Source: Paenibacillus_E allorhizoplanae
Lineage (GTDB): Bacteria > Bacillota > Bacilli > Paenibacillales > NBRC-103111
Direction of reading: 5' to 3'
Length of the DNA stretch: 64,000 nucleotides
Assembly: GCF_927798215.1 (NCBI RefSeq)
Contig: NZ_CAKMMW010000001.1
Location: forward strand, 1-64,000
This document shows, in pieces, positions 16,090-25,774 of the stretch (its first letter is position 1; every line of letters starts with the position of its first letter). The notes under the pieces are model-generated. The model saw only the letters and a program-made list of their open reading frames with translations, did not search any database and was not told where the DNA came from. Position numbers and translations under genes: made by a program.

Positions 16090-19000
16090 TTATCTCGTTA
16101 CCAAAACATCATCAAAGATTGCCTTCGTATTCGCATACGTGCGAGCCCCGATTTTCCCGCTTGTAAAGGTTGTATCTACAGCACTAAATTGGAGTGCACC
16201 ATCTTTGTACACCGAGATATTGCTGCCATTTAGGACAATTTTATACGTGTAGAACGTATCGGCAACAATACTTGGGCTTGTGTAGCCTAATGTCGTTTTG
16301 ACCCCAGCAACTGATTTCACCAGTTCCATTTTCCTACTGCTGGCATGATCATTATTTTTCAAGTAGAGCATGTAGTAGTTATTGGCATCGGTATAGCGAA
16401 CTAATAATCCCGCGTCTTTGTTCCCATTCGTATTGTTCGTTACGTTGACTTTCGCTTCCAATGTGTAGTCGGTCCAAGTAGACTCACCAGCAATGGAGTA
16501 GCTGTTTGAACCTCCGGCTTGCCCGCTGTATTGCGAGGATTGTACCGACCAGGTTCCGCTCGTAGGTGTCCAACCTGTCGCAAGACCATTATTGAAATCG
16601 CTGAGAAGCAACTGTTGCGTTACACTTGGACCCGACTGTACGGCGCTGCTTAACGCATTCGAGGTCGTATCTGTCGTGTGGAAATAATAGGAATGGTTCC
16701 CTACAGGCAATTTGGTTGTATATTTATAAGCTTTGCCATCGCTGTAGGTGACATCTGCAGGATCAACAGCTTCCATTTGGTGAACAATGCCATCTAGAAT
16801 AAGTTCCATGGAGAATGGTTTCTCATTTTGCGCATCGGTGTACATTGTATTGAACGTGAAGTCTGTTGCTGCATCACCAGTAGCATGATCTACGCTGATT
16901 GCACTCAGTGTCGGAGCCGTTCCACTCGCTAGGTTCGTTGCTTTGATCTCATCCATAAACATTTCTCCATAACCAACACTCGTTTGGTTCAACCAGATGG
17001 ATAATGTCGCTTTCTTTTTGTTCACGACAGGCGTTAAAGTATCTAGATTATAGACTAAGTCCGTCCATGTGGTCGGAACTGCAATATAGCCGCCAGTCAG
17101 GTTATAAGTGCGAGATCCATCATTTAATTCGATTTTCATCTTCAGGTTGGCATAACTCGGGTTCTTAACCTTGAAATTCAAATAACGATAACCAGACAAA
17201 TCAACGATGTCGTGCCAAGGTTGGAATTTCGCATAGGAATTAACTGCCGTCGGTGTTTGTGAGAATTTACCAACTGTTAAACCATCCAATGTTGTCTTCA
17301 CGAATGCCGCTGTTCCGCCATTTTGCGTATACCAGTTTACCCACTCGCCATTACCGCCCACAGACCCCCAAATGCCTCCGCCACCAAAATCATCATAGAT
17401 CAGTGGTGTAGAAGGATCTGGCAAAGGTGCTGCCACCGTGTAATGCGTCGAGCTATAACTTTGTCTGCCTGTTGCATCTGTCCCACGAATGTCCACGCGT
17501 TTATTCGCATAGGCGACAGACGCACTTTCATCAACCGTAGCTGCATACACACTGCCCGAAACGGACATCGGCAGGAATGTACCTGAAGTACCTGTTGACG
17601 AATATTCAAGATTACTCAATCCTGTAGTAGGACCGCTAAATACGGTTACATTGCCTCGTACATAATCGCCGATTGTCGGTGATGTAATAGGGAGCGTCGC
17701 TGGTGTTGTACCGCCTGCAGAGCTTGCGGATGCATTCGCGCTTAATCCCATTATCGTGTACAAAAGACCAGCTTGAATACTGATACTGAATTCGTTATAA
17801 CGCCATTGGTTCGTATCATCTTCATACAGTGAACGATCTTCGTACCATGGGCTGACGCTTGTTTTATCCTTCGTATCCTTCATATTCGGTCCACTGACCA
17901 TGGCGCCTGGGAACACCACACCAGAACCTTGCTTGGAATTGGCGCCTTCATCGAATCGTGTATGTGGGTAGGTGACATAATCCGAACCGATCCCAGATAC
18001 CCAGCTCATATTCCAAGGATTTTCCCCGAAAATCCAGTACATCCCCTTCTCGACCGCGCGAAGCGCCGCAGGATCTTGGAATAACTCGTAATAACGCATC
18101 ATGTCGCCAAGATAAGAAGCATGCGGCTCATTCACACCGAAGTTCTTAAATTGGTTCAGCACGCTGTACGGTGTGTCATCCGTTGAAGATAGGAAATAAT
18201 CAACTTGCTGTTTCAATAACGCCTGAATATGCGTTTTCGTTGTGGCATCAGCGACAGGATAGAACTCCGCGAGAGACATCGGTCTCATATCCCAATAGTT
18301 CGTAGAAGCTAAATCGGTAAAGACGAGTGTGTTGATATTCGCAGTTGCAGCATTTTTGTAGGCTACGTTGTTCGTCAACAGATACAGCTCTACATCCGCT
18401 AGAAGCTTGGAATTCGGAATGCCGCCACGAGTTGAGTAGGAACCAACTGGCCCGTTCGGATTTGCAACGACATAATTGTAAAATGTAACGGCAGCCGCTT
18501 CACAATTGTTGGCGAAGGTTGTGAGCGCTGTGACCTTCGCTGGCGCGATGTCACCTTTGGCGATTGCTGTGCGGATAGCCCTTGCTGTAGCCGCAAGTGT
18601 TCCCGCTGCTTTGGCGGAACCTCCAACGCCTAAGCCGGAGAGTTTGCGATCGTCGGCTGTGCCGTTTACGTTATCCGTCGTTTTACTCGGATGAACGAAG
18701 CTTGCGTTGTTCTTAAGATCATACATTTCTCCTCCAAGTTGATTCGCGAATTTGACCAAATACTCACTGCCAAATACCGCTTCATCAACAAGATCAGGAA
18801 TACCATTGCTGTCATTATCGAACTTGGAGCTGGCTGCGTCAGCATGCCGTATATAGGCTAAAGCAATTTCGCTGCCTACCCATTGGTTGCCGCCATATTT
18901 GCCATAATCTCCTGCATCATACCAACTGCCCGTCAAATCATAGTGCGTCAATCCGTCAGCCGATTGCGCATCGTCCAAATGACCAGCTGCATGGTAAATA

Positions 19001-20313
19001 TTAGCCGATGGTGCTACCGTGCTATATCCAGCAGGATAAGCATCGGAAGTTGCCACACTCGCGCGCAAGATGCGATAGAAAGCGGTCATTTCATCCTTGT
19101 AATTCGTCCAAATGTTCGGTTGAATGGCGAAAGGAAAAGATGAGATGTTATTGCTGACAACGGTATAATTCGTTCCACTAGTTGTGATGGATGAGAAATC
19201 GATTGAATATACGTGTTTATTCCAAAAGAAACCATCGTACGTCATATTGCCAGAAGCAACAACTGTTGCACCATTCTTCACGACATACGACGTATCCGTT
19301 AGAGCAAGCTGCGCTGTCACCTTGGCATTTTTAAACGCACCAGCGTTATATCCTGCTTGGCTGACCGTGACGTCGATAACTTGAGCCGTGTTCGTAACGA
19401 CAGGTTGATTCTGGATCGTCGTTGATACTTGATTCGACGTCAAATCCGTCGTTCGGAAATAATACGTATGTGATCCCACGGGCAGCTTCGTGATGTAGTA
19501 ATAATTTTTGCCATTGGAATAGGTGGTATCCGCATTATCCTCTTCCCTCATATCGTAGAGGGTGTCGTCGACAACAAGCTGCATAGCGAAAGGCTTCTCA
19601 TTATCTGCATCCGTATATGTCGCTTTGAAAGTAAAGGATGTGTTCTGGTTATAACCACTCGTCGAGTTAGCCGTCATGCTGCCTGTTAACGTTGGTGCAG
19701 TGCCACTGTTGTCCGTAGATGCGAAAATATCATCAATCAGTGTCTCACCATATGTGCCTCCGGATTGACGGAGCCAAATTTCAAACCTAGCCGTTTTTTT
19801 GTTCAGCGCTGGTGTCAAAGCGTTCAAATCAAATTGACTCGTCGTCCATGTTGTCGGAATGGCAACCCATCCATTGGTCAAATTATAGTTGGTTGTTCCG
19901 TCTCCAACTACAACTCGAATGAGCGAATTCGCATACCCAGGATTTTTCATGGTAACGTTCAAATAGCGATAACCCGTCAAATCGACTGTCTCATTCATGG
20001 GCTGGAATTTCGCCCAGGAAGAGCTCGACGTTGGCGTTTGCGTGAATAACCCGACTTGACGCGAGTCTACGGTTGTTTTTGAAAATGTGCCTGTTCCACC
20101 AGCTTGGTTGAACCAATTCATCCAGTTCTGCTTGTAGAGACCACCGCCATTAAAATCGTCGTAAAGCAGCGGATTGTTTGGTCCTGGCAGCGGTGTTACA
20201 GCTGCTGAGGTTGTACTTGGTGAAATCAACAGGGTGTTTAACGCAAGGATCAAGCCTAAACACATGCACCAAAATCTCCTTGACCTTCCTTTCATTCGAG
20301 TGGTGCTTGACAT
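16090..20313 (-). CDS. Secreted multimodular GH9 glycoside hydrolase
   Basis: The 1407-residue protein starts with a signal peptide (about 1-37, cleavage near TTSAA). Modules in order: a carbohydrate-binding-like beta domain (48-197), an Ig-like domain (208-308), the GH9 N-terminal Ig domain (311-398), the GH9 catalytic domain (402-858), another Ig-like domain (870-960), a second copy of the first beta domain (970-1125), a second copy of the Ig domain (1140-1227) and a LamG/concanavalin-like C-terminus (1233-1407). Catalytic residues are Asp466 and Asp469 in SWYDAGDYGKY and Glu841 in RYNEFSI; His784 lies in PHTRFD. GH9 enzymes cut cellulose or related beta-glucans. There is no dockerin or SLH domain, so it should be free in the medium. 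Confidence 0.9.
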   Translation of the reverse strand: MSSTTRMKGRSRRFWCMCLGLILALNTLLISPSTTSAAVTPLPGPNNPLLYDDFNGGGLYKQNWMNWFNQAGGTGTFSKTTVDSRQVGLFTQTPTSSSSWAKFQPMNETVDLTGYRYLNVTMKNPGYANSLIRVVVGDGTTNYNLTNGWVAIPTTWTTSQFDLNALTPALNKKTARFEIWLRQSGGTYGETLIDDIFASTDNSGTAPTLTGSMTANSTSGYNQNTSFTFKATYTDADNEKPFAMQLVVDDTLYDMREEDNADTTYSNGKNYYYITKLPVGSHTYYFRTTDLTSNQVSTTIQNQPVVTNTAQVIDVTVSQAGYNAGAFKNAKVTAQLALTDTSYVVKNGATVVASGNMTYDGFFWNKHVYSIDFSSITTSGTNYTVVSNNISSFPFAIQPNIWTNYKDEMTAFYRILRASVATSDAYPAGYSTVAPSANIYHAAGHLDDAQSADGLTHYDLTGSWYDAGDYGKYGGNQWVGSEIALAYIRHADAASSKFDNDSNGIPDLVDEAVFGSEYLVKFANQLGGEMYDLKNNASFVHPSKTTDNVNGTADDRKLSGLGVGGSAKAAGTLAATARAIRTAIAKGDIAPAKVTALTTFANNCEAAAVTFYNYVVANPNGPVGSYSTRGGIPNSKLLADVELYLLTNNVAYKNAATANINTLVFTDLASTNYWDMRPMSLAEFYPVADATTKTHIQALLKQQVDYFLSSTDDTPYSVLNQFKNFGVNEPHASYLGDMMRYYELFQDPAALRAVEKGMYWIFGENPWNMSWVSGIGSDYVTYPHTRFDEGANSKQGSGVVFPGAMVSGPNMKDTKDKTSVSPWYEDRSLYEDDTNQWRYNEFSISIQAGLLYTIMGLSANASASSAGGTTPATLPITSPTIGDYVRGNVTVFSGPTTGLSNLEYSSTGTSGTFLPMSVSGSVYAATVDESASVAYANKRVDIRGTDATGRQSYSSTHYTVAAPLPDPSTPLIYDDFGGGGIWGSVGGNGEWVNWYTQNGGTAAFVKTTLDGLTVGKFSQTPTAVNSYAKFQPWHDIVDLSGYRYLNFKVKNPSYANLKMKIELNDGSRTYNLTGGYIAVPTTWTDLVYNLDTLTPVVNKKKATLSIWLNQTSVGYGEMFMDEIKATNLASGTAPTLSAISVDHATGDAATDFTFNTMYTDAQNEKPFSMELILDGIVHQMEAVDPADVTYSDGKAYKYTTKLPVGNHSYYFHTTDTTSNALSSAVQSGPSVTQQLLLSDFNNGLATGWTPTSGTWSVQSSQYSGQAGGSNSYSIAGESTWTDYTLEAKVNVTNNTNGNKDAGLLVRYTDANNYYMLYLKNNDHASSRKMELVKSVAGVKTTLGYTSPSIVADTFYTYKIVLNGSNISVYKDGALQFSAVDTTFTSGKIGARTYANTKAIFDDVLVTR

Positions 20314-20341
20314 TAACCATTCCTCCTATGCATGAATATTT

Positions 20342-20367
20342 TGGTAATCGCTTACATTTCAATTATA
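20342..20367 (-). promoter_or_regulatory. Promoter and candidate CcpA (cre) site of the GH9 gene
   Basis: On the minus strand TATAAT (20367-20362) is followed at once by ATGTAAGCGATTACCA (20357-20342), which fits the cre consensus TGWAANCGNTNWCA with one mismatch. The site would cover the start point, the place expected for catabolite repression. The -35 box is weak. Confidence 0.6.
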
Positions 20368-20484
20368 CGAAAACTTGGATGATCGAACGATGATGTAATC
20401 TCTACATCTTGTGATCAATTCTGGGAGTTGGGCAAATTAAGCTACATCGACTATTTCTGTTACTTCTGCGGGTCCTGCTGCCCC

Positions 20485-20518
20485 AAAGAAAAAAGGAACC
20501 CCGCAAACGCGAGGCTCC
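20485..20518 (-). terminator. Terminator of the ABC transporter/deacetylase operon
   Basis: On the minus strand GGAGCCTCGC and GCGGGGTTCC form a stem around GTTT, followed by six T residues. Confidence 0.8.
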
Positions 20519-20538
20519 TCCTTCTGACCTTCCATTAC

Positions 20539-21891
20539 CTACATCTTTCTCCGGAACACTAGCCGTATCGTTCTTTTCTCTCCAGTCAGATTGAAGCGCA
20601 GAAAAGCTAATTCATCTTGAATCACTTTCATTTCCACATCGCTTGAGCAACTTTCGATTTCATAGTCGCTGAGCTCATCATCCCAATACGTTAGTCCGAA
20701 CGGCATCGGCTTCCAATTCCCGATCTCGTAAACGAGCTCGATGCGTTCACTCGTCTTCTCGTACGTCGTTATGAATAACGGTGGAATCTTTTCCTCGAAT
20801 TCGTCTTGCATATCCCACTGACCGACATAATTGCGGACAAGCCGCGGTTTACATTCCCCTTTGACGAATACCATCTGACACTGACTGTCATAGTAGAAGA
20901 ACGTATCCGGCCAAGGCCCTGCAGCAACACCACCGAGCGTCATGGTGTAGTCGTTGACTTCTGGCCGAATCGGTTTATCTTTGGTTAACATATAGGACGG
21001 TGCAGTAATTGCGTTGCTTTCATGATAGCTAGCGAGCGCCTTCGGCAAGGTTGTGAGTGTTACGCCACACTGTGCCACGTAGGCAAAGAATCGGTCGAGC
21101 ATCCCTTCGCATGCCTCAACATGGGAAGCCGGGAACACTTGAAAGCGATCACTGAACTCCATTTCATGTGCCTCTTGCTGTTGCAGAAAGAACACCTGCT
21201 CATTGTGATCCGTATTGGCCAAATATTCGTCAAACAGCATTTTCCAATACGTAATCTCTTCCCCCGTACATAAACCTGCACGCAACACATCATTAGGATC
21301 GGTCGAATAGATGACAGGACTTCCTGTATGGTAGGACAAATGCAGATCCCGTGCAGTCCATTCACAGGCAACGACTTTGCCTTTGCCAGGATGTGGAACC
21401 TTGTATCGATGGCTATCCACATACCAGGATCCCCAAGGGATCCCTTTATGTGTTATACCATCCCACCACACTTGCTCCCAGCAATAGCCCCACATGCCCT
21501 GAAAGTCCAGCTCCTCGAGCACTTCAATCACTTCATTGTAAATCTTTCCTCTGCCTGCAATCTTCGTTGTGGCCCAAGGAAAAGCTTCCTTCACAAGATT
21601 CCAATCGGCTTCCAGACGCCCTTTCAATGCATCCTTCGACATCCCCATATCTTCCATGAAGAAAGGACATTGCAGAATGATATCGTCGCCATAAGCCTCA
21701 TGCCACTGCCGAATTTGCTCACCCAACACGGGTATTGAGCCTCGGTTGACGATCCATGTCACGGGTATCCCATGTGCATGGGCTAATCTTGCTGTTCGCT
21801 CCACACCTTCGACAGCAGTTCCATGTCCCCAAGGTGTATCATAGTGGGAGGCATAGCTAACGAAAGTGTAAATGAGGTTCTGGGGTTTCAA
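20539..21891 (-). CDS. Glycoside hydrolase/deacetylase-superfamily protein
   Basis: A 450-residue cytoplasmic protein. The N-terminal 300 residues look like the beta/alpha barrel of the polysaccharide deacetylase superfamily: opening strand YTFVSYASHYDTPWGHG, then VTWIVNRGSI. The last 130 residues look beta-rich. The usual NodB Asp-Asp/His-x-x-x-His set is not clearly present, so deacetylase activity is not shown. TTG 21891 is the start, with GAGGTGATT upstream. It lies 22 bases after the binding-protein gene as the last gene of the transporter operon, so it probably acts on the imported sugar. I do not recognise a characterised relative. Confidence 0.6.
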   Translation of the reverse strand: MKPQNLIYTFVSYASHYDTPWGHGTAVEGVERTARLAHAHGIPVTWIVNRGSIPVLGEQIRQWHEAYGDDIILQCPFFMEDMGMSKDALKGRLEADWNLVKEAFPWATTKIAGRGKIYNEVIEVLEELDFQGMWGYCWEQVWWDGITHKGIPWGSWYVDSHRYKVPHPGKGKVVACEWTARDLHLSYHTGSPVIYSTDPNDVLRAGLCTGEEITYWKMLFDEYLANTDHNEQVFFLQQQEAHEMEFSDRFQVFPASHVEACEGMLDRFFAYVAQCGVTLTTLPKALASYHESNAITAPSYMLTKDKPIRPEVNDYTMTLGGVAAGPWPDTFFYYDSQCQMVFVKGECKPRLVRNYVGQWDMQDEFEEKIPPLFITTYEKTSERIELVYEIGNWKPMPFGLTYWDDELSDYEIESCSSDVEMKVIQDELAFLRFNLTGEKRTIRLVFRRKM

Positions 21892-21913
21892 CGGTAATCA
21901 CCTCTTGCTCTTC

Positions 21914-23488
21914 CTATTTTTTGTTTTCTTTCCACCAAGCATCGATTTGCTTCTGAAGCTCTGCACTAACTTTCTCAAGTCCTGCTGTTTTCAACTTCGC
22001 ATTACGTTCATCAAGCAATTTCGAAGGATTCGGCACTGCCCCCGTACTAGTCACTTTATATTCGTTCACGATTGTCGTTAACTGAGCAATCTCATTCTTC
22101 ACATTCGTGTCATCGAAAACAAATCCAATTAACGGGAAGCGTTTTGCATCATTGTTGAATTTCTTCCAGCTGTCATACAGGTCGTCTGGTTGACCAGGTT
22201 TCATGTAGTTCAAGAATTGGTTACCAAGCACCCAGAATACTTGGCTATCATAACCGGAATCTTTAATCGGTTCGATACGGTTTGGACCTACTTTTTTGTA
22301 GTGTTTGCCTTCAATTCCATTGACAAGAAGGTTGATTACGTAAGGATCTGTATGAAGGTAGTTAAGAACCATCATCGCTCTCTCTGGGTTTTTCGAAGTT
22401 CTGGAAATGGAAAGCATGGAACCTGTTGCCAAATCCGTCGTTACAATTGGCTCCTCGATAACGCGGGAAACCCAGTCATACGCGCCGTTGTCGGCAATCT
22501 TCAACTCAATATCAGAACCTGGCTTCCACACTGTGGATTGCACCCAAATTTTACCTTGCTTACGAATTTCCCCAATATTTGTCGTTACCGTAGCTGCATC
22601 AGCATTGGTATACCCTTTTTCATAATATTTACGGTACGTTTCTGCATCGGATTTATTCAAATCAACAATATCTTGATCCAGCACAGTTTTAACCTTCATA
22701 TCCGTTGACTTATAATCCAAGAAGAACATCGGCATTTTAGCAGGAGTTGGCCCGATCGGACGATAATTCGACTTGGATTCATACATCATGAAGCTCGCGC
22801 CGTTAGAAGTCCCGCCTGCAACATAGTTATTGATGATGTCCGGATTATCTTTTTTTATCTTTTCAAAATACGGCTCCAAGTCTTCTACCTTATTGATCTT
22901 GTCGATCGGAATTTGATACTTGTCAATGATATCCTTACGGAATGTCCAGGCTTTTCCCTGTGTGATTTCTTTATCCGTTGGAACCGCATACAACTTTCCT
23001 TTATAGCGTGGTGCTTCTAGATATAGCGGGTGAAGCATTTTTTTCGTTTCTGGCGCAAATTTATCGAGCAGTGTATCAAGCTCCAAGAAGGCACCCTTCG
23101 TCACATTCGCAGAGAAATCCAGCCATGAAGCTGTGAATACGAGATCCATTTTCTCACCCGTGTTCATCATCAACTCTGTTTTCTTCTTATAATCGGCTGA
23201 AGCAATTGGCTGGAGGGTAACTGTTGTGTTGATTTTTTCTTTCAAATATTTATTTAGTTCTTCCTGAACGAGCGCATCGTCCTTCATCGGTTTGGCTTGA
23301 TAAAGGAGAGAAACATCATAAGGCTCCAATGTTGCTTTCGGACTAGCTGGAGCTGCTGAACTGGCGGCAGTCGATGCTGGACTTGCAGATGTACTTACTT
23401 TGCTATCACTGGAACACGCTGGCAGTACTGCGGTTAATCCTAGCGCTAGCGCCATAGGGGCTAGCATAACTGATTTTCTACGTTTCAT
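21914..23488 (-). CDS. Extracellular sugar-binding lipoprotein of an ABC importer (LplA-like)
   Basis: A 524-residue protein with a lipoprotein signal: positively charged MKRRKS, a hydrophobic core, and a lipobox ending at Cys25 (VLPAC). A Ser/Ala/Pro-rich linker follows, then a family-1 solute-binding fold. It delivers an oligosaccharide to the two permeases encoded upstream. GGAGGGT precedes the start. Binding proteins of this LplA group serve plant polysaccharide fragments in Paenibacillus and Bacillus. The ligand cannot be read from sequence. Confidence 0.88.
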   Translation of the reverse strand: MKRRKSVMLAPMALALGLTAVLPACSSDSKVSTSASPASTAASSAAPASPKATLEPYDVSLLYQAKPMKDDALVQEELNKYLKEKINTTVTLQPIASADYKKKTELMMNTGEKMDLVFTASWLDFSANVTKGAFLELDTLLDKFAPETKKMLHPLYLEAPRYKGKLYAVPTDKEITQGKAWTFRKDIIDKYQIPIDKINKVEDLEPYFEKIKKDNPDIINNYVAGGTSNGASFMMYESKSNYRPIGPTPAKMPMFFLDYKSTDMKVKTVLDQDIVDLNKSDAETYRKYYEKGYTNADAATVTTNIGEIRKQGKIWVQSTVWKPGSDIELKIADNGAYDWVSRVIEEPIVTTDLATGSMLSISRTSKNPERAMMVLNYLHTDPYVINLLVNGIEGKHYKKVGPNRIEPIKDSGYDSQVFWVLGNQFLNYMKPGQPDDLYDSWKKFNNDAKRFPLIGFVFDDTNVKNEIAQLTTIVNEYKVTSTGAVPNPSKLLDERNAKLKTAGLEKVSAELQKQIDAWWKENKK

Positions 23489-23566
23489 TGTGGACCCTCC
23501 TGTAATGAATATTATAAGAAACGGCTGATGAAAGCGAGTAGCAATCCGCAGCCGGTATTACTGTGA

Positions 23567-24487
23567 TTAACCCTTGACGGCACCGACGGTTAAACCTTTG
23601 ACGAAATATTTTTGAAAGAACGGGTAGACAATCAGTATGGGTCCCATAGCAATAAAAGCTAAGGCCATTTGCAGTGACTCATTGGGCAAATTCTTAAGCA
23701 ACTCTGGATTCTGAGCAGCTACCGTAAGATTCTCGCGGATATACTGAACATCTTTCAGCACGCGCAACATCAGGAATTGTATGGGATACATATGCTCCTT
23801 ATTGATGAAGAGCAAAGCATTGAACCAATCGTTCCAATAATTAATCGTTGAGAATAAGGCCATCGTCGCCAGCACTGGCAACGATAAGGGAAGTACAATG
23901 CGTAAGAAGATACGCAGCTCACCTGCTCCATCAATTCGCGCAGATTCAATCAATGCGGGATGAATCGTTGACTGGAAAAATGTACGCATAATAATCACAT
24001 TGAATGGAACGATTAATAGCGGTAGGATCAAGGCCATGTACGAATCTTTCAGATGAAGCGTCTGGGTATAGATCATATAACGACTCACAATTCCGCCGTT
24101 AAATAACATCGTGAAAAAAAGAAAGAAAGTAAACACGGTACGATAAGGATAATCCTTGCGAGATAAAGGATACGCGTATAATGCCATCAGTAAGACACTT
24201 AATAGGGTGCCTACAACGGTAATTCCAATAGAAACTTTGTAAGCATTTGCCATCGTCGTAAAATCCTTGAATACGGTCTGATAAGCGATCAACGAGTATT
24301 TCGAAGGGAAGAAGCTGTATCCTTCATTGATCAAAGAATCATTATGTGTGACGGATACAATGATGACGAGGATGACAGGTAGTACGCAGGCTAGCGATAA
24401 TAAGATGAAAATGACATTAAGTATTGTCTCAGCCAGTGGGGAAATTCGGTTTTCCCTTCGATACGATTTGGAAAACATCAGGTTCAC
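23567..24487 (-). CDS. Carbohydrate ABC transporter permease, MalG/LplC type
   Basis: A 306-residue membrane protein with six predicted helices and the EAA loop ESARIDGAGELRIFLRIVLP, which contacts the ATPase. The C-terminus FFQKYFVKGLTVGAVKG is typical of the LplC/YtcP group. It lies between the partner permease (15 bases upstream) and the binding protein. No ATPase gene is in the operon; a shared MsmX-type ATPase elsewhere is expected from knowledge of this group. Confidence 0.9.
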   Translation of the reverse strand: MNLMFSKSYRRENRISPLAETILNVIFILLSLACVLPVILVIIVSVTHNDSLINEGYSFFPSKYSLIAYQTVFKDFTTMANAYKVSIGITVVGTLLSVLLMALYAYPLSRKDYPYRTVFTFFLFFTMLFNGGIVSRYMIYTQTLHLKDSYMALILPLLIVPFNVIIMRTFFQSTIHPALIESARIDGAGELRIFLRIVLPLSLPVLATMALFSTINYWNDWFNALLFINKEHMYPIQFLMLRVLKDVQYIRENLTVAAQNPELLKNLPNESLQMALAFIAMGPILIVYPFFQKYFVKGLTVGAVKG

Positions 24488-24502
24488 TTCCTATCCAATC
24501 AA

Positions 24503-25486
24503 TTAGAATAAAGCTTGATCCGAATTTATTCGACGGACTGCTCCATTCGTCAGAAATACCATAATGAAGCCTAGAACCGACTGTACCATAGCTGCTGCTG
24601 AGGACATGCCGATATCATTCAGTTGCGTCAAAACACGGTACACATACGTATCTACTGTATCGGTGGCTGGATATAAGACGCCAGAGTCTAACGGCACTTG
24701 GTAAAATAGTCCAAAATCTGAATTGAACACATGTCCCATATTCAGAATTGTAATGATGATGATAATCGGCATAATCGAAGGTAGCGTGATATGCATCATC
24801 TGCTTCCACTTCGAGGCTCCGTCAATGACTGCTGCCTCATAATACTCAGTATCAATGCCGGCGATTGCTGCGATGTAGATGACGGCACCAATACCTACGC
24901 CTTTCCAAGCGCTAACCACGATGAGTATGAATGGCCAATATTCCTTCACCATGTACCAAGACACCGGTTCTTTACCCAGCCATTCCATCACAGTGGAATT
25001 AATGAAGCCATGTGTCGGGTGCAGGAACGCATAAACAAGATAACTAATGACGATCATGGATAAAAAATGGGGCATAATTAGGAAACTTTGATAGCTCTTG
25101 ACCGCTATTCGGCTCCGGAGCTCATTGAGTGCCAAGGCAATAGCCACGGATAAAATCAAATTCACAATCATAAACGTCATGCTGTAACCTACCGTATTTC
25201 TTACAATCCTCCACAAAGATCCATTAATAAATAGAAATTTGAAATTATCGAAGCCAACCCAAGGACTCCCCCAAATACCATCGACATAGTTGATTTTCTT
25301 GAAGGCAATGAATAGCCCGAACATCGGTAAATAATTATTAAGCAATAGCACGAGGGCTGCAGGCAATAGCATCAATGTCAGCGTTCTGAATTGCCAGAAG
25401 CTCCGCCAAAACTTAACTCCCTTTGCGCGGTATCGTGTCTGCCCTGCCTCTCGTGCAGGTGCGGTTGTCTCTCTCACTGCGTCCAC
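24503..25486 (-). CDS. Carbohydrate ABC transporter permease, LplB type
   Basis: A 327-residue permease with about six membrane helices and the EAA motif YYEAAVIDGASKWKQMMHIT. It has a cytoplasmic N-terminal extension rich in charged residues. It is the first gene of the permease-permease-binding-protein-deacetylase operon, which is preceded by the two-component genes at 25775-29144. The YesMN-type regulator followed by Lpl-type transporter is a standard pairing. Confidence 0.9.
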   Translation of the reverse strand: MDAVRETTAPAREAGQTRYRAKGVKFWRSFWQFRTLTLMLLPAALVLLLNNYLPMFGLFIAFKKINYVDGIWGSPWVGFDNFKFLFINGSLWRIVRNTVGYSMTFMIVNLILSVAIALALNELRSRIAVKSYQSFLIMPHFLSMIVISYLVYAFLHPTHGFINSTVMEWLGKEPVSWYMVKEYWPFILIVVSAWKGVGIGAVIYIAAIAGIDTEYYEAAVIDGASKWKQMMHITLPSIMPIIIIITILNMGHVFNSDFGLFYQVPLDSGVLYPATDTVDTYVYRVLTQLNDIGMSSAAAMVQSVLGFIMVFLTNGAVRRINSDQALF

Positions 25487-25674
25487 TCCTTTCTCTGTTA
25501 AATAAAGTATAGAATACGGAATACCTTATTTCGATGATGTATCCGCATAAGAACGTGATGAATACTCATCAAGTATTTGTATGGAAAAATCACTACTCTT
25601 TGTGAAAATACGACCGCGCCGCGACTCCTGACACACTCCCCAAAACCTTAGAATAGTCGGCATGCACCTATCCT

Positions 25675-25693
25675 TGCGCACAATATTTGTGCG
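25675..25693. promoter_or_regulatory. Perfect palindrome upstream of the ABC operon
   Basis: GCGCACAA, three bases, TTGTGCGC. It lies between the two-component genes and the transporter operon, about 190 bases before the first permease. It could be an operator; no T-tract follows, so it is not a terminator. Apart from this and the terminator at 25736, the 25487-25774 gap shows nothing I can assign. Confidence 0.35.
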
Positions 25694-25735
25694 CTAGCGA
25701 GCGACTGGTCACCGATTTGTTTTGCAATTTTTATT

Positions 25736-25764
25736 AAACAAAAAATCCGGCCCAGGGCCGGATC
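25736..25764 (-). terminator. Terminator of the two-component operon
   Basis: ATCCGGCCC and GGGCCGGAT form a perfect nine-pair stem with a one-base centre; on the minus strand six T residues follow. Confidence 0.85.
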
Positions 25765-25774
25765 ATTACTCACG

